From Bifidobacterium callitrichidarum (lineage in GTDB: Bacteria > Actinomycetota > Actinomycetes > Actinomycetales > Bifidobacteriaceae): DNA of 64,000 nt. Shown piece after piece: positions 8,482-17,112 of the stretch. The notes beneath the pieces are model-generated. The model was not told the DNA's origin. It worked only from the letters and a program-made list of their open reading frames with translations, and searched no databases. The DNA lies in assembly GCF_003129905.1 (NCBI RefSeq), contig NZ_QFFM01000001.1:140751-204750 (forward strand), in the 5' to 3' direction. A program made the position numbers and the translations under genes. The first letter of the stretch is position 1, and each line of letters opens with the position of its first letter.

Positions 8482-9354
8482 ATGAGGGCACCCAGATGCG
8501 CGGCGTGCGGCGGCGGAATGAAGAAGAACGGCACCACTTCGTCGGGGCGTACCCGGTGGCGGTGCAGGAACGCGCGATGCGGCTCCTCGGCGTCGCGCTC
8601 GTACGACACGAAGGCGCGTGATCTGCGGTGCGGTCTGGATTGGCTGTTCTCGAAGTCCTCGCAGGCGGAACACCGGCTGCCGGCGCGCACCCTGCGACGC
8701 CGGTGCGAGCTGATGTGGAGCCTGTGGCCGCCCGTGCCCTTGATGGACGAGGTGCACCGCGTGGTGCATGTGGACGGCATCCACCTGCACCGGGACGCGG
8801 TGGTGCTGATCGCGGTGGCCGATGGGCATGTGGTCGGCTGGCACATCGCCAGGAGCGAACGGTCGGCGGCATGGCGGTGCCTGATGGGCAGGATCGCGCC
8901 GCCGGACGTGCTCGTATGCGACGGTGGCGGCGGCATCATGAAGGCCGCGAAGACCGTGTGGCCGGACACGAGGATTCAGCGCCGCCTGTTCCACGTGCAG
9001 GCCAACATCATGGAGCTGACCGGCATGAGGCCGCGTCTTCAGGCCGGCAGACGGCTGCGCGCGATCGCCGTCGCGCTGCCCCGGGCCAAGGAAAGGGATT
9101 CCGCCGCGGCATGGTTTGCCTCCTACAACCAGTGGGAGCGGGACTTCGCCGCCTTCCTCGACGAGAAAAGCCGGTACGAGGACGGCAGCGTGAACGACAT
9201 GCACCAACGGCTCGTCAAAGCCAGGCGCATGATCCGCCGTCGCATCCGCGAGGGCCAGTTGTTCACGTTCCTCGACGAGGAACTCACTGCCGGCGGCCCG
9301 GTGCCGTCCACGAACAACCTCATCGAATCATGGAACGGCCGCCTGCGGTCCTGA
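8482..9354 (+). pseudogene. IS1249-like (IS256-group) transposase, C-terminally truncated
   Basis: From ATG 8482 the protein begins with a zinc-ribbon pair (RCAACGG, then RWRCRNARCG) as in IS1249 transposases. It continues through a DDE-type core: VHVDGIHLH, then VLVCDGGGGIMKA, then a C-terminal STNNLIESWNGRLR. Intact relatives continue well past that last motif, whereas here the frame stops three bases after GRLR. Repeat 9362-9421 begins a few bases later, so the gene has lost its end at the island junction. The frame is open further upstream (from 8251), but similarity to a transposase begins near 8482. A helper IS end was not identified. Confidence 0.75.
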
Positions 9355-9368
9355 ATCAGGATAAAGCA

Positions 9369-9400
9369 AAAAGGCTGGAACCTTTCGGTTCCAGCCTTTT
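9369..9400 (-). terminator. rho-independent terminator of tRNA-Leu
   Basis: A perfect 14-bp stem AAAAGGCTGGAACC / GGTTCCAGCCTTTT around TTTC, six bases past the tRNA 3' end on the minus strand. Confidence 0.85.
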
Positions 9401-9405
9401 CTTGC

Positions 9406-9491
9406 TGGTGCGAGTGGGGGGAGTTGAACCCCCACGAGCATACACTCACTGCCACCTGAAGACAGCGCGTCTACCATTCCGCCACACTCGC
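9406..9491 (-). tRNA. tRNA-Leu(CAG)
   Basis: Read on the minus strand it starts GCGAGTGTGG and ends CACTCGCACCA with CCA encoded. The anticodon arm is CTGTC-TTCAGGT-GGCAG, giving anticodon CAG. There is a long variable arm (class II) and a T arm GGGGG-TTCAACT-CCCCC. The 3' end served as the insertion point of the island to its left. Confidence 0.95.
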
Positions 9492-9592
9492 AGACAATCG
9501 ACTAACTTACACCCTCATCGCAGATTGTACAATCCTCGGCGTGTCGCGTCGATATGCCTGTATTTTCGCGGCTTTGAGACGTGTGCTATCGG

Positions 9593-10918
9593 TCACAGCC
9601 CCGGCTTGCGCTCGCCGTTGCCGTAGAAGTGGGCCAGCGTCTCGTCGCGGAATTCGTCGAAGTAGCCGCCGTCGATGGAGGCGCGGATGTCGTCCAGCAG
9701 CTTCACGAAGAAGTGCTCGTTGTGGATGGTGGCCAGCGTGAACCCGTTGAATTCGCGGGCGCGCAGCAGGTGGTCCACGTACGCGCGCGAATAATGCTGG
9801 CAGGTGTAGCAGTCGCAGCCCTCCTCAAGCGGGCCGAAATCGAACTTGTGCTGCGCGCGCTTGATGTTGTAGCGGCCGGTGCGCGTGTAGATGGCGCCGT
9901 TGCGGGCACAGCGGGCGGGGGCCACGCAGTCGAACGTGTCGCCGCCGTTCTCCACGCACGCGAAGATGTCGTCCACGGAGGCGATGCCGAGCACGTGGCG
10001 CGGCCGGCTCTCCGGCATCGCATCGCAGATCCACGCGCATGTGTTGCCGATGATGCGTTTCTCGATGGCGCCGCCGATGCCCACGCCGTCGAAGTCCAGC
10101 GAGGCAATCTGCTCGGCCGCGTGACGGCGCAGATCCTCGTAGTTCGCACCCTGCACCACGCCGTACAGCGCCTGATACGGCTTGCCCAGTCGCTCGGCGG
10201 TCAGCCGTTCGTGTTCCGCCACGCAACGCTTGGCCCAGCGGAAGGTGCGCTCCACCGAATCCTCTTGGTAGGAGCGCGTGTTCATCAGCGTGGTCAGCTC
10301 GTCGAACGCGAACATGATGTCAGCGCCGAGCTTGTGCTGGATGCCCATCGAGATCTCGGCGGAGAAGCGGTGCTCATCGCCGTTCAGGGGCGACTTGAAC
10401 GTCGCGCCGTCCTCGTCCACCCAGGCCATGCGCTCCTTGCCCTTGGCGATGATGTCGTCCGACTTCATGCCGGTCACGTCCATCGCCAGCGTCTTCTTGA
10501 AGCCCACGCCCAGGGACATGACTTGGAAACCGCCCGAATCGGTGAAGGTCGGGCCGTCCCAGTTCATGAAGCGCGCAAGGCCTCCGGCGGCGTCCAGCAC
10601 GTCCTCGCCGGGGCGCTCGAACAGGTGGAAGGCGTTGGCCAGCAGGCACTGCGCGCCCAGGTCCTTCATCTGCTCCGGCAGCACGGCCTTCATGGCGGCC
10701 TGCGTGCCCACCGGCACGAATGCGGGGGTCTTGATGTCGCCGTGGGGCGTGTGGATGATGCCGGTGCGGCCGTAGCGCGCGCCGTCGCGGCCCAGTCCCT
10801 CGGCCGAGGAGGGCAGGCGGGTGATGGTTTCGAAATGGAAGGCGCTGCGGTCGCCGGGCTTGCCGGCTTCCGCTCCGCGCGGGTGGTCAAGAAGGCCTGT
10901 GGCTGTGGGTTCGCTCAT
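9593..10918 (-). CDS. tgt: tRNA-guanine transglycosylase
   Basis: Exchanges guanine for a 7-deazaguanine precursor at the tRNA wobble position. The 441-residue protein has the catalytic region TDSGGFQVMSLG, GVVQGANYEDLR, GIGGAIEKR, and near the end the zinc site CDCYTCQHYS with a His in LATIHNEH. ATG 10918 (MSEPTATGLL) is chosen. The longer reading up to 11056 only translates the neighbouring repeat element (PLVTQ peptides). The protein is somewhat longer than typical bacterial Tgt. It is divergent from htrA, with the 189-bp repeat element between them. Confidence 0.95.
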   Translation of the reverse strand: MSEPTATGLLDHPRGAEAGKPGDRSAFHFETITRLPSSAEGLGRDGARYGRTGIIHTPHGDIKTPAFVPVGTQAAMKAVLPEQMKDLGAQCLLANAFHLFERPGEDVLDAAGGLARFMNWDGPTFTDSGGFQVMSLGVGFKKTLAMDVTGMKSDDIIAKGKERMAWVDEDGATFKSPLNGDEHRFSAEISMGIQHKLGADIMFAFDELTTLMNTRSYQEDSVERTFRWAKRCVAEHERLTAERLGKPYQALYGVVQGANYEDLRRHAAEQIASLDFDGVGIGGAIEKRIIGNTCAWICDAMPESRPRHVLGIASVDDIFACVENGGDTFDCVAPARCARNGAIYTRTGRYNIKRAQHKFDFGPLEEGCDCYTCQHYSRAYVDHLLRAREFNGFTLATIHNEHFFVKLLDDIRASIDGGYFDEFRDETLAHFYGNGERKPGL

Positions 10919-10968
10919 ACGTTTCACTTTAGGCAGAAGGGCTCGAAAATGTGAAGATGTTCGGGCTT

Positions 10969-11157
10969 TCTGCGTTACGAGGGGCTCTTGTGCGGTGTCC
11001 GGAACGTCTATCTGCGTTACGAGGGGCTCCGTTTCGCTTAAATCAACCTCAAACACACCGTTTTAGGGCCGTATGGGGGCTTTTAGCGGGGGAGGGCAGC
11101 CCCTCGTAACGCAGATTGATCTCCGGGAAATCCCGAATCAGCCCCTTGTAAGCGAGA
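10969..11157. repeat. four-site 189-bp dyad element, copy A
   Basis: TCTGCGTTACGAGGGGCTC lies at 10969-10987 and 11011-11029, and inverted copies AGCCCCTCGTAACGCAGA at 11098-11115 and AGCCCCTTGTAAGCGAGA at 11140-11157. Both pairs are 42 bp apart. The same architecture, flipped, occurs at 52949-53137. It fills most of the tgt-htrA intergenic region (10919-11339). Confidence 0.85.
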
Positions 11158-11339
11158 TGCTCATCAGACTCTGCGATGATTACTCCAAGACTCCCAACCA
11201 ACGTTCAGAAAACCTCCAGATTGACTGCCTTTACTACAGAGGTAGCGAACGAGAGGCGCGCAGCCCAGCGGATTCGGCAGTGAACGATTCGCGGCCGCGC
11301 GCCGATGAACGTGATTGGAATGTAGACAAAGGAGCAGCA

Positions 11340-13301
11340 ATGGCTGACGAATTCAACCCGCAGGGCGTCGACCAGACCCCGCAGAGTAGCAATACCAATG
11401 AGGCCGCGCAGGCCCCGGCAGGGGAGCAGACAGCCCCCGCCGCCCCGGCCGCCGCGTCCGAGGCCCAGCCGCAGGCCGAGCAGACCGCCGTCACCGAGCC
11501 GATTCCGGATTACGCCTCCGCCAAGGGCGAAAGCACCGTGGTCTCCAGCGCCCCGTCAACGCCGACCACCGCGCTGCCGAACGATTCCGCCTCCACGCAG
11601 GCGTCGCAGACCGCACCCACGGCCCCGCTCTACCGCCCGGCTCCGGAGTACGGCGCGTATGGTCCGGTTCCCACCCAGAACCAGTCGACCGGCACCCCGA
11701 ACGCCGCCAACAATTACCCGTTCGGCGCCCCCGCCGCGCAGAACCAGGTCCCTCAGGGCCAGGCGGGCAACCGCAACCCGTACTTCACCAACAACCCGCA
11801 GCCCACCGGCAACGGCAACCCGTTCGCCCCGGCCGGCTCCGGCAACGCTAACGGCCCGCAGAACGGCCAGACCCCCGCCAACAACGGCAACCCGTTCACT
11901 AACCCGGCCCAGGGCGGCATGTTCGTGGGCAACGGCGCTCCCGGCGCCCCGAACGGCAACGGCCCGCTGCCGGGCCAGCCCGGTCAGCCCGGCGCCGGCA
12001 AGCCCGTCTCCAAGACGTTCGGCTACGTGCTCACCGCCGTCATCGCGGCCGTGGTCGCCGCCGCCCTGTGCCTCGGCCTCGGCTTCGCGGCCATCACCAA
12101 CGGCTGGGTCTCCGTGCCCAGCACCAGCTCGCTGTCCAGCATCACCTCGAACAAGTCCGGCTCCGGCACGGCCACCGCCAAGAGCGGCGAGGCCGTCGAC
12201 TGGACCTCCGTGGCCTCCGACGTGTCCAACTCCGTGGTCTCCATCCAGACCACTCTGTCCAACGGCACGGCCAAGGGCTCCGGCGCCATCCTTGACACCG
12301 AGGGCCACATCGTGACCAACAACCACGTGATCTCCGGCGCCCAGCAGATCCAGGTGACGCTCGCCAACGGCAACATCTACAGCGCCACCCTCGTGGGCAC
12401 CGACACCACTACCGATCTGGCCGTCATCAAGCTCGACAACCCGCCGAGCGACTTGAAGGCCGTGGAGTTCGCCGATTCCGACAAGCTCGCGGTGGGCGAG
12501 AACGTGATGGCCATCGGCAACCCGCTCGGCTACGACGACACCGCCACCACCGGTATCGTCTCCGCCCTCAACCGCCCGGTGACCGTGACCGACGACAACA
12601 ACAACGAGATCGTCACCAACGCCGTGCAGATCGACGCGGCCATCAACCCCGGCAACTCCGGCGGCCCGACCTTCAACGCGGCCGGCCAGGTGATCGGCAT
12701 CAACTCGTCCATCGCCTCCACCGCCACCTCTTCTGATTCCGCCGGCTCCATCGGCATCGGCTTCGCCATCCCGTCCAACCTGGTCAAGCGCGTGGCCAAC
12801 GAGATCATCAAGGACGGCAAGGTCAAGCACGTCGCCCTCGGCGTGACCATCTCCTCCGCCACCGTCGAGGCGGACGGCGTGACCCGCGGCGGCGCCAAGA
12901 TCACCACCCCGTCTACCGGCGGTTCCGCGGTCGTCTCCGGCGGCCCGGCCGACAAGGCCGGTCTCAAGGCCGACGACACCATCGTGGCCTTCAACGGCAA
13001 CGCCGTGAACAACAACTACTCGCTGCTCGGCTACGTCCGCGCCGCCGCCCTCGGCGACAAGGTGACCCTCACTATCGTGCGTAACGGCAAGACCATGGAC
13101 GTGGACGTCACGCTGGATCAGGAGGAGTCGTCCGTGAACGGTTCGTCCAGCTCCAACTCGAACGGCAACAGCAATAACAACAACAACCAGAACAACCAGA
13201 ACGGCAACGGCAACAACGGCTACGGCAACGGTTCCGGCGGCAACAGCGACGGCGGCACCGGTGACGGTGGCGGTTTCTCCGACCCGTTCGGCCTCTGGTA
13301 A
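11340..13301 (+). CDS. htrA: membrane-anchored HtrA/DegP-type serine protease with PDZ domain
   Basis: ATG 11340 follows AAAGGAG. The 653 residues run in order: a long Pro/Ala/Asn-rich cytoplasmic segment (1-220), one membrane helix (about 224-250, FGYVLTAVIAAVVAAALCLG), a trypsin-like domain with H329 (NNHVI), D359 (TDLAVIKL) and S440 (NPGNSGGP), a PDZ domain (about 490-590, ending TIVRNGKTMDVDVTLD), and an Asn/Gly-rich tail. All three catalytic residues are present. The role is extracytoplasmic protein quality control under stress. A strong terminator follows at 13357. Confidence 0.95.
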   Translation: MADEFNPQGVDQTPQSSNTNEAAQAPAGEQTAPAAPAAASEAQPQAEQTAVTEPIPDYASAKGESTVVSSAPSTPTTALPNDSASTQASQTAPTAPLYRPAPEYGAYGPVPTQNQSTGTPNAANNYPFGAPAAQNQVPQGQAGNRNPYFTNNPQPTGNGNPFAPAGSGNANGPQNGQTPANNGNPFTNPAQGGMFVGNGAPGAPNGNGPLPGQPGQPGAGKPVSKTFGYVLTAVIAAVVAAALCLGLGFAAITNGWVSVPSTSSLSSITSNKSGSGTATAKSGEAVDWTSVASDVSNSVVSIQTTLSNGTAKGSGAILDTEGHIVTNNHVISGAQQIQVTLANGNIYSATLVGTDTTTDLAVIKLDNPPSDLKAVEFADSDKLAVGENVMAIGNPLGYDDTATTGIVSALNRPVTVTDDNNNEIVTNAVQIDAAINPGNSGGPTFNAAGQVIGINSSIASTATSSDSAGSIGIGFAIPSNLVKRVANEIIKDGKVKHVALGVTISSATVEADGVTRGGAKITTPSTGGSAVVSGGPADKAGLKADDTIVAFNGNAVNNNYSLLGYVRAAALGDKVTLTIVRNGKTMDVDVTLDQEESSVNGSSSSNSNGNSNNNNNQNNQNGNGNNGYGNGSGGNSDGGTGDGGGFSDPFGLW

Positions 13302-13356
13302 ATCCAGACGTCGCATGACGCTGGGCGGCCACCGCTGAGCGTCATGCCGGACAACC

Positions 13357-13392
13357 AAAGGACCGTGGAGGGCTCGACCCCCACGGTCCTTT
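13357..13392 (+). terminator. terminator of htrA
   Basis: AAAGGACCGTGG (13357-13368) pairs with CCACGGTCCTTT (13381-13392), followed by T-rich sequence. Confidence 0.85.
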
Positions 13393-13652
13393 TGCGTCTG
13401 CGCGTCGAAAGTCCGGCGTCTCAGGTACCATGGCAGATGCAACGAAATTGCAATAACTGAATACCGAATTCTTTACGCCGTGTATCGGAAGGTCGCGCGG
13501 GAGCAGCTTGGGTCTGGCAATGGTCTGCTGCCCGGCACAGACGCCGGTGGGTTAACAAGGCGTGACCACAGTGCCGATTTCCGGCCGGGCCACGCATACG
13601 CATACCCTGCACCGCCCGGAAACGGCCCCGTATACGAGCGTAAGGAGCAATG

Positions 13653-16187
13653 ATGAGTGGTCTCATCCGATTCTTCCAACGATTGTTCGCCGCCGCCGTG
13701 CGCGTCTGCCGGCTGGTGCCCATGCTGCCCGTGGTGGTGATTGCCTCGATTCCGCTGGCCTTGCTGGGCGACTGGCGTCCGTGGGATGCCGCCCTTGTCG
13801 GCCAGCCCGGTTCGTCCGGTTCGGCTTCCGCCTCCTCGATTGCGATTCCGATCCTCGGCGACCCCGGCGTGGGCCAGTGGCTGGTCATCGCGCTGGTGCT
13901 GGTCATCGTGACGGACACCGTGCGAGGCATGATCGACGACCTGCGCCACGGCCAGGTGGGCGTCGATCTGCTGGCCGTGATGGCGATGCTGTCCACCGTG
14001 GCGGTCCACGAATACTGGGCCAGCTGGGCCGTGACCCTGATGATTACGTCCGGTGAGGCCATCGAGGAATACGCGCAGAACAAGGCCGAGCACAGCCTGA
14101 CCGCCTTGGTCAAGGCCGCCCCGCAGACCGCCCATGTGGTGACGCTGCCTGGCGTGGGGCGAGCCAGCGCCAACGGTACCGGTGCCGCCGACAATACCCG
14201 CAAGGGCGATGCTGCCCCCGCCGATGGCTTCCGCCGCACCTCCCGTAATCTCGGCTCCCCTCTGGGAGGGGAGCTGTCGGCAAAGCCGACTGAGGGGAGG
14301 CCTCCGGCCGGTGCAACAGCAGCAGCTGCCACGCCGACATCCCCCGCCTGCGCCATCACCGGCCGCGGCCCCGAGGCTTGCGATCCGGCCATCGACAAGG
14401 CGAAGACCGCCATGCGATCCGCCGCGGTGGCTTCCGCCGCACAGCACTTCACCACGGTGCCGGTGAACCAGGTGCAGCCAGGCGACGTGCTGATGGTGCT
14501 GCCGGGCGAGACCGTGCCGGTGGACGGCGAACTGCTCTCCGGCACGGCCACGCTGGATCTGAGCGCCATCAACGGCGAGCCGGTGCCGCGCGAGGTGTTC
14601 GCCGGCGCCCGCGTGATGTCCGGCGCGGTGAACGGCTCCACCACCCTGACCATGCGCGCCACGCAGGCCGCCGCCGACTCGCAGTACCAGCGCATCCTCC
14701 AGCTCGTGACCGCCGCACAGGAATCGCGCCCGGCCGTGGTCAAAACCGCGGACCGGCTGGCCGTGCCGTTCACGGTGCTCTCGCTGATGATCGCGGGCGT
14801 CGCGTGGGCCGTGTCCGGCATCCCGACGCGATTCGCGCAGGTGCTGGTGTTGGCCACCCCCTGCCCGCTACTCATCGCCGCGCCCGTGGCATACGTGGCC
14901 GGCACCGGCCGATTGGCCAAGAACGGCGTGCTCATCAAGGCACAGGACGTACTGGAGAACCTTGGCCGGGTCACGCAGGTGTTCTTCGACAAGACCGGCA
15001 CGCTCACCGTCAAGCAGCCGCAGGTGGTGCGCGTGGAGATGCTGCCGGGTGTTGAGACCCGGCTCAATGAAGATCACGTGCTCATGATGGCCGGCGTGGT
15101 GGAAGGCTATTCGGTGCACATCCTGTCCAAGGGCATCGCCAAGGCCGGTGCCGAGGCGATGGGTCGCCTGCGTGCTCGGTTCGCGGCCGGGCAGCGCGAA
15201 TGCCCGGAACCGGAGGCCAGCTGGCCAGGACACGGCCGCGACTATCCGGTGGTGAAGCACATCGAGGAGGAGGCCGGCAAGGGTGTGTCCGGCGAGGTCA
15301 ACGGGCATATGGTGCGCGTGGGCAGGCTGTCGTTCGCCGCGGCTCGCGACGATGGGTTCCTGACGGCGGGCGCGGGCTCCCTCCGGAGGGAAGCCGATCC
15401 CCTCAGTCCGCTCCGCGGACAGCTCCTCTTGGACGAGGGCGCCAAGGAAAGAAGTGAACGCAAGGAGTCGATACGCACGCGATTCGGGATGCTGGAGCCG
15501 GACGAGATGGCATCCTACGTGTCCGTGGATGGTCGGCTGATCGCCCGTATCGTGCTGCGTGACGTGCCTCGCGCCAACGCCAAGGCCGCGCTCGCCGCAC
15601 TGCACGGGCTCGGCGTCGCCAAACTCACCATGCTCACCGGAGACAAGCGCGCCTCGGCCGAGATTATCGCCCGCGAGGTCGGCATCGACGAGGTGCACGC
15701 CGAGTTGTTCCCGGAGGATAAGGTGGCCGCCGTCAAGGCCGCGACCGTGGGGGAGCCGGGTGCCGGGACGCGGATTCGCGGCAATCGGGCGCTCGCCGCA
15801 CACGAAGGTGTCGTCACGACAAGCCATCGCAAGGCCGTCCGTCCGGTCACGATGATGGTGGGCGACGGCGTGAACGACGCGCCCGTGCTCGCCGTGGCGG
15901 ACCTCGGCGTGGCCATCACGGACGGCACCTCCACCGCCGCATCCGAAAGCGCGCAGGTAGTCATCATGAACGACGACATCGCCGCCGTGCCGCGCGCCAT
16001 CGCCATCGCCCGCCGCACCAAGCGCGTGATGCTCCAGGCCGTGATCGCGGGACTGGCGCTCGCCGTGATCGGCATGGTGGCCGCCGCGTTCAACCTCATT
16101 CCGGTGGTGGTCGGCGCTTTCCTGCAGGAGGCCATCGACGTGGTGAGCATCCTCTGGGCTCTCACCGCCGTCCTCGACCGCGACTGA
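13653..16187 (+). CDS. P1B-type heavy-metal-transporting ATPase (TPCP subgroup) with in-frame repeat insertions
   Basis: About 844 residues. ATG 13653 has better spacing from AAGGAG than ATG 13650. Key motifs are the membrane metal motif TPCP (C404), phosphorylation motif DKTGTLT (D446), SVHILSKGI in place of SxHP, and GDGVNDAPVLAVADLGVAI. There is no N-terminal HMA domain. The A-domain has NGEP where TGE(S/P) is usual. Non-conserved stretches interrupt the protein. One follows TAHVV in the A-domain and contains GSPLGGELSAKPTEGRPP, encoded by a dispersed repeat (14252-14299). A second in the N-domain holds DPLSPLRGQLLLDEG, encoded by an inverted copy (15374-15431). The reading frame survives both. 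Metal specificity cannot be told, and activity after the insertions is uncertain. Confidence 0.9.
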   Translation: MSGLIRFFQRLFAAAVRVCRLVPMLPVVVIASIPLALLGDWRPWDAALVGQPGSSGSASASSIAIPILGDPGVGQWLVIALVLVIVTDTVRGMIDDLRHGQVGVDLLAVMAMLSTVAVHEYWASWAVTLMITSGEAIEEYAQNKAEHSLTALVKAAPQTAHVVTLPGVGRASANGTGAADNTRKGDAAPADGFRRTSRNLGSPLGGELSAKPTEGRPPAGATAAAATPTSPACAITGRGPEACDPAIDKAKTAMRSAAVASAAQHFTTVPVNQVQPGDVLMVLPGETVPVDGELLSGTATLDLSAINGEPVPREVFAGARVMSGAVNGSTTLTMRATQAAADSQYQRILQLVTAAQESRPAVVKTADRLAVPFTVLSLMIAGVAWAVSGIPTRFAQVLVLATPCPLLIAAPVAYVAGTGRLAKNGVLIKAQDVLENLGRVTQVFFDKTGTLTVKQPQVVRVEMLPGVETRLNEDHVLMMAGVVEGYSVHILSKGIAKAGAEAMGRLRARFAAGQRECPEPEASWPGHGRDYPVVKHIEEEAGKGVSGEVNGHMVRVGRLSFAAARDDGFLTAGAGSLRREADPLSPLRGQLLLDEGAKERSERKESIRTRFGMLEPDEMASYVSVDGRLIARIVLRDVPRANAKAALAALHGLGVAKLTMLTGDKRASAEIIAREVGIDEVHAELFPEDKVAAVKAATVGEPGAGTRIRGNRALAAHEGVVTTSHRKAVRPVTMMVGDGVNDAPVLAVADLGVAITDGTSTAASESAQVVIMNDDIAAVPRAIAIARRTKRVMLQAVIAGLALAVIGMVAAAFNLIPVVVGAFLQEAIDVVSILWALTAVLDRD
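14252..14299 (+). repeat. GGGGAGCTGTC/GACTGAGGGG dispersed element inside the P-type ATPase
   Basis: CGGCTCCCC, then a 7-bp palindrome arm GAGGGGAG, then GTCGGCAAAGCCGAC, then TGAGGGGAG. This is the same layout as the intergenic copies at 20600, 25763, 25846, 46863 and 61840. Confidence 0.8.
15374..15431 (-). repeat. second dispersed element inside the P-type ATPase, inverted
   Basis: On the minus strand it reads AGAGGAGCTGTCCGCGGAGC followed by GGACTGAGGGGA, the diagnostic core of the family. It lies in frame in the nucleotide-binding domain. Confidence 0.7.
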
Positions 16188-16203
16188 AGGAGCCACGATA
16201 GGT

Positions 16204-16244
16204 GTGTCCTGAACTGAACTTGACTATAGTTCAGTACAGGACAC
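16204..16244 (+). promoter_or_regulatory. large palindromic operator before the TetR gene
   Basis: GTGTCCTGAACTGAACT (16204-16220) and AGTTCAGTACAGGACAC (16228-16244) are inverted repeats matching at 16 of 17 positions with a 7-bp centre containing a -10-like TATAGT overlap. It sits 30 bp before the TetR start, as expected for autoregulation. Confidence 0.8.
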
Positions 16245-16273
16245 ATGCGACACCGCCAATGAAGGAGCACGTC

Positions 16274-16888
16274 ATGCCACGCAAGCAGACCGGGAACAGA
16301 TACCAGCGCATCCCCACGCAGGAGCGGCTGCTGCAGATCATCGACGCGGCCACGCTGCTCATCGGCGAATACGGTTTCCACGGCTTCACCCTGCGCGACG
16401 TGGCCAACGAATGCGGCATCACCGAAGGTGGCGTGCTCTACCACTTCAAATCCAAGGATGAATTGCTCATCGCGGTGCTCAAACACCGCGATGAAGCCGA
16501 TCGCATGATGCTGTGCGAGAGCCTCGGGCTGGAGAAGCTGGAGGGCGACCCGTTCCCCGTGGGCCTCAAGGACCTCACCATGGCCACCTGCCGCATGAAC
16601 ATGGAGCGTCCGGAGATCGTGCGCCTATACATGGTGCTGCAGGGGGAGTCCCTGAGCGAGGACCATCCGGCGTGGAAGTACTTCCAGGATCGCGAGCAGT
16701 GGGTGCTCAACGAATACCGCCAGGCCGCTAAACGAGACAAGGTTGACAACCCCACGGCCGTGGCCATCGAGGCCCTTGCTGCCATGGACGGCCTGCAGTT
16801 CCGTTGGCTCAGGAGCGGGCGAACCCTTGATTTGGTTGGACTTTGGAGGCGTTACATCGACCGGGTGATCCCTGATTCGGTGGCCTGA
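16274..16888 (+). CDS. TetR-family transcriptional regulator
   Basis: 204 residues from ATG 16274, preceded by AAGGAG six bases upstream; upstream in-frame ATGs are inside the operator region. The N-terminal DNA-binding domain (about 18-65) contains IIDAATLLIGEYGFHGFTLRD and the recognition helix sequence GITEGGVLYHFKSKDELL. The rest is a helical ligand/dimer domain. Palindromes with ACTGA cores lie before this gene, after it (16894-16913) and before the ABC-transporter operon (17113-17155). It most likely represses the xylo-oligosaccharide locus and itself (inference). Confidence 0.9.
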   Translation: MPRKQTGNRYQRIPTQERLLQIIDAATLLIGEYGFHGFTLRDVANECGITEGGVLYHFKSKDELLIAVLKHRDEADRMMLCESLGLEKLEGDPFPVGLKDLTMATCRMNMERPEIVRLYMVLQGESLSEDHPAWKYFQDREQWVLNEYRQAAKRDKVDNPTAVAIEALAAMDGLQFRWLRSGRTLDLVGLWRRYIDRVIPDSVA

Positions 16889-16893
16889 AAAGC

Positions 16894-16913
16894 AACTGAG
16901 TAAAGACTCAGTT
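16894..16913. promoter_or_regulatory. AACTGAG-N6-CTCAGTT palindrome
   Basis: A perfect 7-bp inverted repeat just after the TetR stop codon. It is related to the sites at 16204 and 17140 and is a candidate TetR operator. Confidence 0.5.
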
Positions 16914-16928
16914 AAATATACGAAAGCA

Positions 16929-16974
16929 CACGGGTGCTGTGGTGATTCCTAGTGAATTCGCCACAGCACCCGTG
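16929..16974 (+). terminator. terminator of the TetR gene
   Basis: CACGGGTGCTGTGG (16929-16942) pairs perfectly with CCACAGCACCCGTG (16961-16974), followed by TTTCG. Confidence 0.8.
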
Positions 16975-17112
16975 TTTCGTTTGTGCGGTCATGTCGTGCC
17001 ACGAGCAGCGCAATTGCTTTGAGGAATAAGCAAAAACCGTTGAAAAATCAGCGTTTCGCGCAAAATCACCCTTATGTTTGCCTTAACATTCACGCCAGCG
17101 CTCCTCAACTCG

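Larger units (their letters stand above)
4534..9421. mobile_element. degenerate genomic island inserted at tRNA-Leu(CAG)
   Basis: A stretch of about 4.9 kb is bounded by direct repeats 4534-4592 and 9362-9421. The intact tRNA stands at the right end and a 3' stub at the left, as expected for tyrosine-integrase islands. Contents are an AlbA_2/HATPase protein, repeat arrays, gene debris, an AT-rich membrane protein and a transposase that stops at the right boundary. No integrase is visible, so it appears immobile now. The stretches 4593-4831 and 7437-7526 hold nothing I can identify. Confidence 0.7.

Noticed and set aside
10919..11339. N-terminal extensions of tgt and htrA through PLVTQ-containing peptides
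   Set aside because: They translate the 189-bp repeat element; internal starts have better ribosome-binding sites or match family ends.
11556..13442. Open frame of 628 codons on the minus strand
   Set aside because: It is a low-complexity Val/Gly/Asp shadow of the htrA gene.
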